Below, piece by piece: positions 7,987 to 15,550 of a stretch of DNA of 45,935 nucleotides. The position numbers and the translations under genes were made by a program. Numbering within the stretch: position 1 is the stretch's first letter; every line of letters starts with the position of its first letter. Source of the DNA: Saprospiraceae bacterium (GTDB lineage Bacteria > Bacteroidota > Bacteroidia > Chitinophagales > Saprospiraceae); assembly GCA_022842725.1 (NCBI GenBank), contig JALHOZ010000036.1, positions 1 to 45,935 of the forward strand, given 5' to 3'. The notes under the pieces were generated by a model. That model saw only the letters and a list, made by a program, of their open reading frames with translations, was not told the origin of the DNA and ran no database searches.

Positions 7987-10900
7987 CTACATATTCCTCC
8001 TGTACTGTCCTCCCACTTCGTACAAGGCATGGGTGATCTGTCCCAAAGAGCAGGTTTTGACCGTTTCCATCAGTTGATCGAACAGATTCTGATTGGAAAT
8101 GGCATGCCTTTTCAGTTTTTCGAGATTTTCTTTGGCTTTGTCGGGCTGGTGTCCATGCAGGTTTTGTAAGGTTTCGATTTGGGCGACCTTTTCTTCTTCG
8201 GTGGCACGGATGACTTCCATAGGGATGATGGTCGGCGATCCCTCTTTGCTCAAGAAGGTATTGACCCCAACCAACGGCAATTCTCCGGTATGTTTCAACG
8301 TTTCGTAATACAATGACTCTTCCTGTATTTTGCCCCTTTGGTACATGGTCTCCATAGCTCCCAAGACGCCACCTCTTTCTGTCAAACGGTCAAACTCTGC
8401 CAAAACAGCTTCTTCGACCAGATCTGTCAGTTCTTCGATGATAAAAGAGCCCTGCAAAGGATTTTCATTTTTGGACAATCCCAACTCTTTGTTGATGATT
8501 AATTGGATAGCCATCGCTCTGCGTACCGATTCTTCTGTCGGTGTGGTGATGGCTTCGTCGTATGCATTGGTATGCAGCGAGTTACAATTGTCATAAATGG
8601 CATAAAGCGCCTGCAAGGTCGTCCTGATGTCATTAAATGCGATCTCCTGCGCGTGCAATGACCTTCCCGAAGTCTGAATGTGATACTTCAGCATTTGGGA
8701 TCTTTCGTTGGCTTTGTACTTATATTTCATGGCTTTGGCCCAGATTCTTCTTGCCACTCTACCAATCACGGCATATTCAGGATCCACTCCATTCGAAAAG
8801 AAGAAGGAGAGATTCGGCGCAAAATCATCGATGTTCATACCCCGCGACAAATAATATTCCACAAAAGTAAAACCATTGGCCAGGGTAAACGCAAGCTGCG
8901 AAATCGGATTGGCACCAGCCTCAGCGATGTGATATCCCGAAATAGAAACAGAATAAAAGTTGCGCACCGCATGGTCGATAAAATATTCCTGCACATCACC
9001 CATGAGGCGAAGCGAAAACTCTGTACTGAATATACAGGTATTTTGTGCCTGGTCTTCTTTGAGAATGTCTGCCTGAACGGTGCCTCTTACAGAAGACAGT
9101 GCTTTAGCTTTGAGTGTTTGGTACACATCACCCGGCAATACTTCGTCACCGGTAATGCCTAACAGAAGCAGTCCGAGACCTTCGTTTCCTTCCGGCAAAC
9201 TACCTTTGTAAGAAGGTCTTTTTTTGCCTGCTTTTTCGTATTTCAACAATAGTTTTTCTTCTACCAAACTTTCCAAACCGTTTTGACGGATATATTTTTC
9301 ACATTGCTGATCGATGGCAGCATTCATAAAAAATGCACAGATCGTTGCGGCCGGACCATTAATCGTCATAGAAACGGACGTGGACGGATCACAGAGATCA
9401 AAACCGGAGTACAATATTTTGGCATCGTCGAGACAACAAATACTCACGCCGGAATTGCCGATTTTACCGTAAATATCCGGACGGTAATCCGGGTCTTCTC
9501 CGTATAAGGTTACGGAATCAAAAGCTGTAGACAATCTTTTGGCTGGTAAACCCAAAGATACGTAGTGAAATCGTTTGTTGGTTCTTTCCGGACCACCTTC
9601 ACCGGCAAACATCCGGGTCGGGTCCTCGCCTTGTCTTTTGAACGGGAAAACACCTGCTGTGTAAGGAAACTCTCCGGGAACATTTTCCTGAAGGTTCCAT
9701 TTCAGCACATCGCCCCAATCTTTAAACCGCGGCATAGATACTTTCGGAATCCTGAGGTGAGAAAGGGATTCCGAATAAATCGGAACCTGTATATCTTTGC
9801 CTCTGACCTGGTAGGTAAACATTTCCTGTTGGTAAGCTTCCAGTTTTTTAGGCCAGGCATCCAACAATCTTTTACATTGTCCGTCGAGATCTTCTGTTTT
9901 TTTGACGATTTCTTTTTGAATCTCCTCCGTCACTGCTACTGCATCCGGCAACACCTCCAACGTTTTGGTCAAAACGTACAAATCCGATGCTTTGGCACTT
10001 TGTTCCAACGTCCAAACATCATAATTGCGGTTGTTTTCAGAAATTTCGCTCAGATACCTCACCCTTTGTGGCGGGATGATATAAACTTTTTCGCTGTCTC
10101 CGGTTGGCAGATCCAAAGATGAAGTCCACGCGACACCACACTTATCATTGATGAGGTGGATGATGTGTTTGTACAAAGCATTGGTGCCCGGATCGTTAAA
10201 TTGGGATGCGATGGTACCGACGACCGGCAATTGATTGGGGTCTGTATCCCAAAGATTGTGGTTTCGTTGGTATTGTTTTTTGACATCACGAAGGGCATCG
10301 AGGGCACCTTTTTTGTCAAATTTATTGATAGCGATCACGTCAGCAAAATCCAACATGTCGATTTTTTCCAATTGAGATGCTGCACCGTATTCCGGTGTCA
10401 TGATATACAGAGAAACATTGGAATGATCTACAATTTCCGTATCTGACTGTCCGATACCCGATGTTTCTAGGATGATGAGGTCAAAACTTCCTTTTTTGAG
10501 AATATTGAGGGCACTGTTGACGTGTTTTGAAAGGGCCAGATTGGATTGACGTGTTGCGAGCGAGCGCATGTAAACCCTGTCATTATTGATGGCATTCATT
10601 CGGATTCTGTCGCCCAGGAGTGCGCCACCTGTTTTTCGTTTCGAAGGATCGACAGAAACGATGGCCACTTTTTTTTCCGGGAAGTCTATAAGAAAACGGC
10701 GCACCAATTCGTCGACCATGCTGGATTTTCCGGCGCCACCTGTTCCGGTGATACCCAATACCGGCACGGAGGAAGTATCATGATTGATGTTTTCGATCAG
10801 CTTGGGATATTTTTCAGGAAAATTTTCGACTGCCGAGATGAGGCGACTCAAAACTTTGGTTTCGCCGGTATGTATATGTTGCCACTCACCGTTGAGCTGA

Positions 10901-11346
10901 TCGCCTACCGGAAAGTCACATTGACGGATGACATCATTGATCATACCTTGCAGACCCATTTTGCGGCCGTCATCCGGAGAATATATCCGCGAAATCCCGT
11001 ATTGATGTAGCTCTTCGATTTCGGTTGGCAGAATAGTACCTCCGCCACCACCGAATATTTTGATATGGCCGCAACCCCGTTCGTGAAGGAGATCGTAGAT
11101 GTATTTGAAGTATTCATTGTGCCCGCCCTGGTAAGAAGTGATGGCGATACCTTGTGCATCTTCCTGAATGGCTGTGTCTACGATTTCGATGGCAGAACGA
11201 TTGTGTCCCAAATGGATGATTTCTGCTCCGGACTTTTGCATGATGCGACGCATGATGTTGATCGCGGCGTCATGCCCGTCAAAAAGGGATGCAGCAGTAA
11301 CAATACGAATTTTATGAACCGGTGTATAAATATCCGTCTCCGTCAT
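7987..11346 (-). CDS. icmF: Fused B12-dependent acyl-CoA mutase with G-protein chaperone (IcmF)
   Basis: 1119 aa in three parts. Residues about 1-145 are the cobalamin-binding domain with DGHDAA (Asp23, His25 as lower axial ligand). Residues about 190-410 are a MeaB-like GTPase (GTGGAGKSS at 201-209, NKFD at 341-344). Residues about 520-1119 are the TIM-barrel mutase ([20 protein letters not shown]). This is the isobutyryl-CoA mutase fused layout, which interconverts isobutyryl-CoA and n-butyryl-CoA by an adenosylcobalamin radical mechanism, with the GTPase protecting and loading the cofactor. Against methylmalonyl-CoA mutase, the substrate-contact Tyr appears as Phe567 (GVFPFKR) and the carboxylate-binding Arg as Gln768 (QAQNT), both fitting isobutyryl rather than methylmalonyl specificity. 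The residue alignment was done by eye. The gene stands alone and converges on the T9SS operon terminator. Confidence 0.9.
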   Translation of the reverse strand: MTETDIYTPVHKIRIVTAASLFDGHDAAINIMRRIMQKSGAEIIHLGHNRSAIEIVDTAIQEDAQGIAITSYQGGHNEYFKYIYDLLHERGCGHIKIFGGGGGTILPTEIEELHQYGISRIYSPDDGRKMGLQGMINDVIRQCDFPVGDQLNGEWQHIHTGETKVLSRLISAVENFPEKYPKLIENINHDTSSVPVLGITGTGGAGKSSMVDELVRRFLIDFPEKKVAIVSVDPSKRKTGGALLGDRIRMNAINNDRVYMRSLATRQSNLALSKHVNSALNILKKGSFDLIILETSGIGQSDTEIVDHSNVSLYIMTPEYGAASQLEKIDMLDFADVIAINKFDKKGALDALRDVKKQYQRNHNLWDTDPNQLPVVGTIASQFNDPGTNALYKHIIHLINDKCGVAWTSSLDLPTGDSEKVYIIPPQRVRYLSEISENNRNYDVWTLEQSAKASDLYVLTKTLEVLPDAVAVTEEIQKEIVKKTEDLDGQCKRLLDAWPKKLEAYQQEMFTYQVRGKDIQVPIYSESLSHLRIPKVSMPRFKDWGDVLKWNLQENVPGEFPYTAGVFPFKRQGEDPTRMFAGEGGPERTNKRFHYVSLGLPAKRLSTAFDSVTLYGEDPDYRPDIYGKIGNSGVSICCLDDAKILYSGFDLCDPSTSVSMTINGPAATICAFFMNAAIDQQCEKYIRQNGLESLVEEKLLLKYEKAGKKRPSYKGSLPEGNEGLGLLLLGITGDEVLPGDVYQTLKAKALSSVRGTVQADILKEDQAQNTCIFSTEFSLRLMGDVQEYFIDHAVRNFYSVSISGYHIAEAGANPISQLAFTLANGFTFVEYYLSRGMNIDDFAPNLSFFFSNGVDPEYAVIGRVARRIWAKAMKYKYKANERSQMLKYHIQTSGRSLHAQEIAFNDIRTTLQALYAIYDNCNSLHTNAYDEAITTPTEESVRRAMAIQLIINKELGLSKNENPLQGSFIIEELTDLVEEAVLAEFDRLTERGGVLGAMETMYQRGKIQEESLYYETLKHTGELPLVGVNTFLSKEGSPTIIPMEVIRATEEEKVAQIETLQNLHGHQPDKAKENLEKLKRHAISNQNLFDQLMETVKTCSLGQITHALYEVGGQYRRNM

Positions 11347-11379
11347 ATGATTTGTTGTTTACAATTAACATTTGTGGTG

Positions 11380-11411
11380 CAAAGGTAATAAAAATCGGGA
11401 TAAGAAAAGAA
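11380..11411 (-). promoter_or_regulatory. Promoter of icmF
   Basis: On the minus strand TACCTTTG (11387-11380) is an exact TAnnTTTG -7 box, 33 nt upstream of the ATG at 11346. The -33 position holds only a T-rich stretch, a weak match. Confidence 0.6.
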
Positions 11412-11583
11412 AGGGTTCTGAAAGAAGACGACCCTTTTTGTCTGAAAATGACGAAAACGGGAACCGGATTGAAATCAAAACTTTATAAAAAATGGTTAGA
11501 CGTGCAAATAGAGTATTGTACCCTTCAGCGGGATAATATAGGACACACTAAAATTATATTGTGAAACATACAAATCTGTCTAA

Positions 11584-11856
11584 GGGCTCTTCGAAGGGCA
11601 AGACCAGAAGAGTCAATATAGTGAACGTAGTGTGCAGCAAGTCGTAAGTCAATGTGCTAAAAAAGCGGGCGTACCTATAAAGGTAACACCTCACATGATT
11701 CGACATTCCTATGCTACTCACCTGCTCGATGTAGGGACGCAGTTACAATATATAAAAGAACTACTTGGTCATAAAGATATAAAAACTACTATGATTTATA
11801 CACATGTGACCACGGCAAGTATAGAAAATGTGGTCAGTCCAATAGATAGATTGTGA
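11584..11856 (+). pseudogene. C-terminal remnant of an integron/Xer-like tyrosine recombinase (copy 1)
   Basis: The open frame after the TAA at 11581-11583 reads [19 protein letters not shown] (from 11590) and continues to the end of a tyrosine recombinase. It has the His-x-x-Arg block ([14 protein letters not shown]), the third-box histidine ([11 protein letters not shown]) and the tyrosine nucleophile (TTMIYTHV), ending [16 protein letters not shown] and the SPxDxL tail resemble integron integrases, but the IntI-specific insertion is not present in the part that remains. The N-terminal core-binding domain, first Arg and Lys are gone; upstream 11400-11580 shows no recognisable rest. It cannot be an active enzyme. 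A GTG at 11632 opens a 74-codon frame but is not a true start. It is codirectional with the following cassette-like gene. Confidence 0.82.
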
Positions 11857-11892
11857 GAAAAATGATGGGTTCTGATTTTTTTTATAAAAAAG

Positions 11893-11924
11893 TTTGGAAA
11901 AACCGCAAGTGTATCGTAGGTTTG
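11893..11924 (+). promoter_or_regulatory. Pc-like promoter after recombinase remnant 1
   Basis: TTTG at 11893-11896, 20-nt spacer, TAGGTTTG at 11917-11924: a full Bacteroidota promoter. Start of transcription is expected near 11930, just before the WG-repeat gene. The same architecture recurs at 15381-15412 with identical spacing. Confidence 0.75.
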
Positions 11925-11932
11925 TTGTACAA

Positions 11933-11947
11933 ATAAGTAAGTTTCGC
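11933..11947 (+). other. attI-like core (ATAAGTAAGTT), copy 1
   Basis: ATAAGTAAGTT at 11933-11943 follows the -7 box after 8 nt and continues GTTTCGC, close to an integron core GTTRRRY. The exact 11-mer recurs at 15421-15431 in the same position relative to a promoter and a recombinase remnant. The ORF start at 11957 follows within 15 nt. The recombination role is inferred. Confidence 0.45.
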
Positions 11948-11956
11948 AACAATGAA

Positions 11957-13177
11957 ATGAAAGAAATAAAAATACTAATTACCTTAATCGTTCTACCACT
12001 GAACTTATTCAGTCAAAGCTTAATTCCATTCCAATCGAAAGGAATATGGGGATATAAGGATACCCTGGAGAATATCCTAATCGAGCCTCAATATCAATAC
12101 GCAAGAAAATTTCAGGATAAATATGCAGTTGTCACTCAAAAAGATTTATTGGGAGTAATTGATAAGTTCAATAATCAAATAATTAATCCAGAATACGAAT
12201 ATATGCGATACATTGGGAATGAAAGATTTTTATTTGGCTACCGTGCAAAATACTTTGGAGAATACAATCTGGGAATAATAACAACAAAAAACGAAATACT
12301 TATTCAGCCCGAATACTCCCATATAAATTTTATGAACGGATACTTTATCGTTACTAAACAATCGCACCAAGTTACAAATAGTGAAGGTATTTATGATACT
12401 CGAAATATGTCGAATAAATACGGCATTATAGACAGTTTGGGGATAATTAAATTTGATCCAATTTATTCAAGAATCAATTTTCTAAACAATGGATTTGTTA
12501 TAATGAAAAAAGAATTTAATGGTGATTTTGCTTTATTTGATACATTTTTCAATCAGCTAACAGAATTTAAATATATGGTTATTGATAATTTTTACAACGG
12601 ATTATCAAAAGTACGAAATGGAGACTTTTTTGGTTATATTAACCTACAAGGACTTGAAGAAATAGAATGTAAATATGAGTTAAACTATATATTCATTGAC
12701 AGTTTAGCAATTGTGATAAATAATAATAAAGCTGGATTAATTAACACTAAAGGGGAATTAATTTTTGATTTTAAATATCAAGGATTAGGCGTTCCTTATA
12801 AAGATCAAATTTCAGCATATGACAGTCAAAAATGGGGGATAATAAATATGAAAGGAGAAACATTACTCTCGTTTGAATACGAAAAAAGAGTAAGCGAATT
12901 TAAAGGACTTACGGCATTTTCAAAAAATGAAAAATGGAAGATTTGGGATTACGAAAAACAAAAACTAATACCCAACGAATACGATGAAATTAGGTTGGTC
13001 GAAGGCGATGAAAATATTGTACTTGGATTTGGAAGAACTAACCAAAAAAAATACTCACAATCTATAGCATTCGTTAGAATTGGTGTGAAATGGGGAATTG
13101 TCAATGAAAAGGGAGACCTCCTAATACCAGTTAATTTTGAAATAAAAGACTTGTTTGATAAAATTAAAACACTGTAG
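11957..13177 (+). CDS. Secreted WG-repeat protein
   Basis: 406 aa from the ATG at 11957. The open frame extends to 11894, but that part overlaps the promoter, whereas this ATG begins a clean signal peptide (MKEIKILITLIVLPLNLFSQ). The rest consists of about eight or nine WG (KWG) beta-hairpin repeats of about 40 residues, for example KWGIINMKGETLLSFEYEK, KAGLINTKGELIFDFKYQ and KWGIVNEKGDLLIPVNFE. Such repeats are common in secreted bacterial proteins; the molecular role is unknown. The gene is markedly AT-rich compared with flanking core genes. It starts just after an attI-like core and its TAG lies inside the left arm of an attC-like hairpin, exactly as in an integron gene cassette. Confidence 0.82.
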   Translation: MKEIKILITLIVLPLNLFSQSLIPFQSKGIWGYKDTLENILIEPQYQYARKFQDKYAVVTQKDLLGVIDKFNNQIINPEYEYMRYIGNERFLFGYRAKYFGEYNLGIITTKNEILIQPEYSHINFMNGYFIVTKQSHQVTNSEGIYDTRNMSNKYGIIDSLGIIKFDPIYSRINFLNNGFVIMKKEFNGDFALFDTFFNQLTEFKYMVIDNFYNGLSKVRNGDFFGYINLQGLEEIECKYELNYIFIDSLAIVINNNKAGLINTKGELIFDFKYQGLGVPYKDQISAYDSQKWGIINMKGETLLSFEYEKRVSEFKGLTAFSKNEKWKIWDYEKQKLIPNEYDEIRLVEGDENIVLGFGRTNQKKYSQSIAFVRIGVKWGIVNEKGDLLIPVNFEIKDLFDKIKTL

Positions 13178-13243
13178 CAAACAAAGCATAAAATGTCAAT
13201 GTCGGCTACACGCCGACACTGCATTTATGCTGGCCGTTTGGCT
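13176..13243 (+). repeat. attC-like multi-stem hairpin 1
   Basis: Imperfect inverted repeat with three stems. AGCAAAC (13176-13182) pairs with GTTTGGCT (13236-13243, one bulged G). AGCATAAAATG (13185-13195) pairs with CATTTATGCT (13222-13231, one bulged A). TGTCGGC (13200-13206) pairs with GCCGACA (13212-13218) around a 5-nt loop. Unpaired spacers of 2 and 4 nt separate the two outer stems. There is no T-run, so it is not a typical terminator. Outer box, spacer, inner box and extrahelical bases are the layout of integron attC sites. The right end GCCGTTTGGC is shared with the hairpin at 15021-15089. Function inferred. Confidence 0.5.
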
Positions 13244-13347
13244 CATGAAGGAAGAACCAAAACCCATCCACAAATAAAATCGCCTTACAGTTAAAGATTT
13301 TTGTGGTGTTGGTGAACTTGTGGTCTTGCAATCTGGATATGAGCGGT

Positions 13348-13382
13348 AACTTTTGACGATTTTTTAACCATCAAAAGTTTTT
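13348..13382 (+). promoter_or_regulatory. Hairpin directly upstream of the T9SS cassette gene
   Basis: AACTTTTGA (13348-13356) and TCAAAAGTT (13371-13379) form a 9-bp stem ending in a short T-run, only 6 nt before the ATG at 13389. The element is bracketed by direct repeats AGCGGTA (13342-13348 and 13383-13389). It could be an attenuator or translation-blocking hairpin, or a footprint of a small insertion. Confidence 0.35.
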
Positions 13383-13388
13383 AGCGGT

Positions 13389-14303
13389 ATGCGGATATTA
13401 CCTACATTAGTTTTTATTATCTTCACTGTTTTGGGTCTTTACGGTCAGGATCTTGTAGCTTGGGCGCCATCTACAAATAATTTAACAGAAGGTCAAAGTA
13501 TGATTCATATAAATCTGGGAGTACCCGCTTCTGTTGGAATTGTTGGTGATGGAAATGATGGTGTAAGCAATATTCAAGTTTTTATATTTGACAATACTAA
13601 TGTTTTACAAGAGACTGTTATTTGGCCATCCAATCCGGATGGTGCTGTTTTTACCGGGTGGAAAGCAGAATATGTGGCACTTTCGGGTCAGGGGTCAAGT
13701 TGCATGGATGGTGGTAAAGATTGGTTTTTCATTGATGATAACAATAATAATTCATATAGTAACATGGATCACTGTGTAAAATTGGCTCCCATGCCTATAA
13801 CATACCAAAATCAACCCTCCGCCAAACTCCAAAACAACCAAACCCATATCACCTGGTCAGTCGCCACCCAAATCAACAACGAAAAATACATCATCGAGCA
13901 TTGCCTAGATGTCAAAACCTTCTCACCCATCGGAGAGATAGTAGGTGACGGCACAAGCTGTGTAACAAAACACTACGAATACATCCACACATCACCATCC
14001 ATCGGCATCAACTACTACCGCATCAAGCAAGTGGACTTTGACGGAAAATACAGCTATAGCCATATAGCGAGTGTGATATACGATGGCAACGTAGAGACCA
14101 ACATATATCCAAATCCTGCTACATCAGAAGTGACCATCACAGCAACAGAACCATCATCAATGCAAATCTTTGATGTCTATGGCAGAGAACTCTCAAAACA
14201 GGATATATCTGAAGGACAAAACACCATAAATCTGTCCACAATTCCCACAGGAATCCTTATCTTTGTGGTCGGAGACCAGAGATATAAGGTTTTGAAGGAG
14301 TAG
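13389..14303 (+). CDS. Small T9SS-targeted secreted protein, mosaic gene
   Basis: 304 aa with signal peptide MRILPTLVFIIFTVLGLYGQ. The N-terminal half (about 20-135) is a unique Asn/Gly-rich domain (TEGQSMIHINLG, KDWFFIDDNNNN) that I do not recognise. The C-terminal half is the standard Bacteroidota module: a fibronectin-like segment (THITWSVATQINNEKYIIEH, then INYYRIKQVDFDGKYSYS) followed by a type A sorting domain (TNIYPNPATSEVTITA, then DVYGRELSKQDIS). Base composition changes sharply near 13795, from T-rich to C-rich codons, which points to a fusion of an unrelated head to a resident T9SS tail. It lies within the candidate cassette between the two attC-like sites, 3 nt upstream of the GNAT-like gene. 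Confidence 0.75.
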   Translation: MRILPTLVFIIFTVLGLYGQDLVAWAPSTNNLTEGQSMIHINLGVPASVGIVGDGNDGVSNIQVFIFDNTNVLQETVIWPSNPDGAVFTGWKAEYVALSGQGSSCMDGGKDWFFIDDNNNNSYSNMDHCVKLAPMPITYQNQPSAKLQNNQTHITWSVATQINNEKYIIEHCLDVKTFSPIGEIVGDGTSCVTKHYEYIHTSPSIGINYYRIKQVDFDGKYSYSHIASVIYDGNVETNIYPNPATSEVTITATEPSSMQIFDVYGRELSKQDISEGQNTINLSTIPTGILIFVVGDQRYKVLKE

Positions 14304-14306
14304 AAT

Positions 14307-14834
14307 ATGGCAAAACAAAAACACATAGATGTTTGGATAGATAAATTGACAAATAGTATTGAAAACACTATATCAGGTGAGAGTTTTCCAACCGTAATCT
14401 CTTTGGTTACTTATTCTGAACTAAAATCCGTAACAATAACTAAAGGTTGGAATTTTAATTGGAAAGCTGAGTTAAAGAAGAATGATCATCAAGTATATAA
14501 ATTGACCACAAGGGATAATCCCACAATAATTCATGGTTTAGTAAGTCTGAAATTAGAAGAAGATCATGTTTTTGTAAGTATCATTGAAAATGCCCCTTTT
14601 AACATTGGTAAAACTAAATTGTATAAAGGTGTTCCAGCAAATTTATTTGCATACGCTTGTAAAGTAAGTTGGGATTTGGGGAACCAAGGTTCCGTTGCTT
14701 TTGTTTCTAAAACAAGACTAATTGAACATTACGAACAAAGTTTAGGAGCTGTTCACTTAGGAAACCAACGGATGGTAATCTTACCAATGGACGCCCTTAA
14801 TTTAATAAGGAGATATTTTTTAAATCAAAAATAA
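14307..14834 (+). CDS. GNAT-like protein, unknown function; possible toxin half of a pair
   Basis: 175 aa. The C-terminal part (about residues 105-165: LFAYACKVSWDLGNQGSVAF, then KTRLIEHYEQSLGAVHLG, then MVILPMDALNLIRRYF) has the pattern of the GNAT acetyltransferase fold, where an acceptor-side helix is followed by a (Y/F)..LGA strand turn. A clear acetyl-CoA-binding R/Q-x-x-G-x-G/A loop is not evident, so catalysis is uncertain. AAGGAG (14295-14300), within the end of the preceding gene, serves as ribosome site. A 61-codon basic ORF starts 7 nt downstream, giving the two-gene layout of a toxin-antitoxin module. The fold is a weak inference and the function unknown. Confidence 0.5.
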   Translation: MAKQKHIDVWIDKLTNSIENTISGESFPTVISLVTYSELKSVTITKGWNFNWKAELKKNDHQVYKLTTRDNPTIIHGLVSLKLEEDHVFVSIIENAPFNIGKTKLYKGVPANLFAYACKVSWDLGNQGSVAFVSKTRLIEHYEQSLGAVHLGNQRMVILPMDALNLIRRYFLNQK

Positions 14835-14841
14835 ATTAGAA

Positions 14842-15027
14842 ATGGATATTATTAGAGAACCAGAAGGAGTTGATTTTGTAGTCGAACCAGTAAAATTAAC
14901 AAAAGCGGACAAAGAACTTATATCAAAAGCCATTGCTCATTATAAAGCCACAGGTGAAAAACTGAGTGTCCCACACCCAAAATCTAAACCATCAAAAACG
15001 AAAAAAGAGTTAATCACGAAGCCATAA
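14842..15027 (+). CDS. Small basic protein, partner of the GNAT-like gene
   Basis: 61 aa. It begins MDIIREPEGVDFVVEPVKLT, then a predicted helix (KADKELISKAIAHYKATGEK) and a Lys/Pro-rich tail. I recall similar short Bacteroidota proteins with a PEGVDFVV start and an L(T/S)..(D/E)(K/R)..IS..I..YK core, annotated only as hypothetical. It begins 7 nt after the GNAT-like ORF, so the two are probably cotranscribed. It could be an antitoxin or a small accessory protein. Its TAA lies in the left arm of the second attC-like hairpin. Confidence 0.6.
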   Translation: MDIIREPEGVDFVVEPVKLTKADKELISKAIAHYKATGEKLSVPHPKSKPSKTKKELITKP

Positions 15028-15089
15028 CAGAAGCTTTAACGTCAGTTTTGGCTATCGCCAAAAACCGTCGCAAAGCACAGCCGTTTCGC
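15021..15089 (+). repeat. attC-like multi-stem hairpin 2
   Basis: Core stem GTTTTGGC (15045-15052) with GCCAAAAAC (15057-15065, one bulged A) and a 4-nt loop. Next come a CG/CG step (15040-15041 with 15066-15067) and GCTTT (15033-15037) with AAAGC (15072-15076). After a 6-nt spacer the right end is GCCGTTTCGC (15080-15089), nearly identical to GCCGTTTGGC of hairpin 1. The left box CATAAC (15023-15028) overlaps the stop codon of the 61-aa ORF, but its pairing with the right box is poor. A further GCCAAAAC at 15088-15095 permits an alternative fold. Confidence 0.4.
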
Positions 15090-15206
15090 CAAAACAGATA
15101 TCATAACAGGAATACCATAAAAAGTATAATCTACCCCTATTTCCAAAGGGTAGGATAGGAAAAAATACTACTGTTTTTTAAATTTACATATAAATCTATC
15201 TTTTGT

Positions 15207-15344
15207 TTCTTTGGAGTTCAAGACAAGAAGTTGCCATACGTAGCAAGATCAATTCAGAATGTGGTCAAAAAGGCCGCAAAAAAAGCCGGTATAGATAAAA
15301 AAATGATTGGATCAAATCAAAAAACAAACCCGCCATTTGTGTAG
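15207..15344 (+). pseudogene. Internal remnant of a second tyrosine recombinase (copy 2)
   Basis: In frame from 15210 the sequence reads FGVQDKKLPYVARSIQNVV, then KKAAKKAGIDKK, colinear without gaps with copy 1 ([19 protein letters not shown], then [12 protein letters not shown]), about half identical over 31 residues. The conserved Arg/His/Tyr blocks are missing and the frame stops at 15342-15344. The distance from the shared Phe to the downstream promoter is 171 nt here against 303 nt in copy 1, so about 130 nt covering the catalytic end has been deleted. This is a dead relic of a paralogous recombinase. Confidence 0.72.
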
Positions 15345-15380
15345 GCTCGCTGTATCCTTTTTTTAAAATGATTTGATATA

Positions 15381-15412
15381 TTTGGTGGTTATGGAGTAAA
15401 TTAATATTTTTG
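15381..15412 (+). promoter_or_regulatory. Pc-like promoter after recombinase remnant 2
   Basis: TTTG at 15381-15384, 20-nt spacer, TATTTTTG at 15405-15412. As in copy 1, the first element is TTTGG and the distance to ATAAGTAAGTT is exactly 8 nt. Confidence 0.72.
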
Positions 15413-15420
15413 GTGCGTAG

Positions 15421-15435
15421 ATAAGTAAGTTATAC
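15421..15435 (+). other. attI-like core (ATAAGTAAGTT), copy 2
   Basis: Exact repeat of the 11-mer at 11933-11943, continuing GTTATAC, which fits an integron-type GTTRRRY core at six of seven positions. It begins 8 nt after the -7 box. The role is inferred from the repeated architecture. Confidence 0.42.
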
Positions 15436-15550
15436 GTCCCCAATGGCAGCACTACTAATTCAAACTGTCTGCGAAAAAAGAGCAAGTAACAAACGGGAAT
15501 GCTGAAAACCGAATAGAGTAAGCAATAAAAAATTAAAACTTTATTTTATA

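Noticed and set aside
8680-10122. Long plus-strand open frames (about 160 and 185 codons) antisense to icmF
   Set aside because: They lie wholly opposite a well-conserved coding sequence, have no start signals or domains, and reflect codon structure of the minus-strand gene.
11322-11564. 80-codon plus-strand ORF spanning the icmF promoter
   Set aside because: Begins inside antisense icmF and runs through the icmF promoter; no domain, and not in frame with recognisable recombinase sequence.
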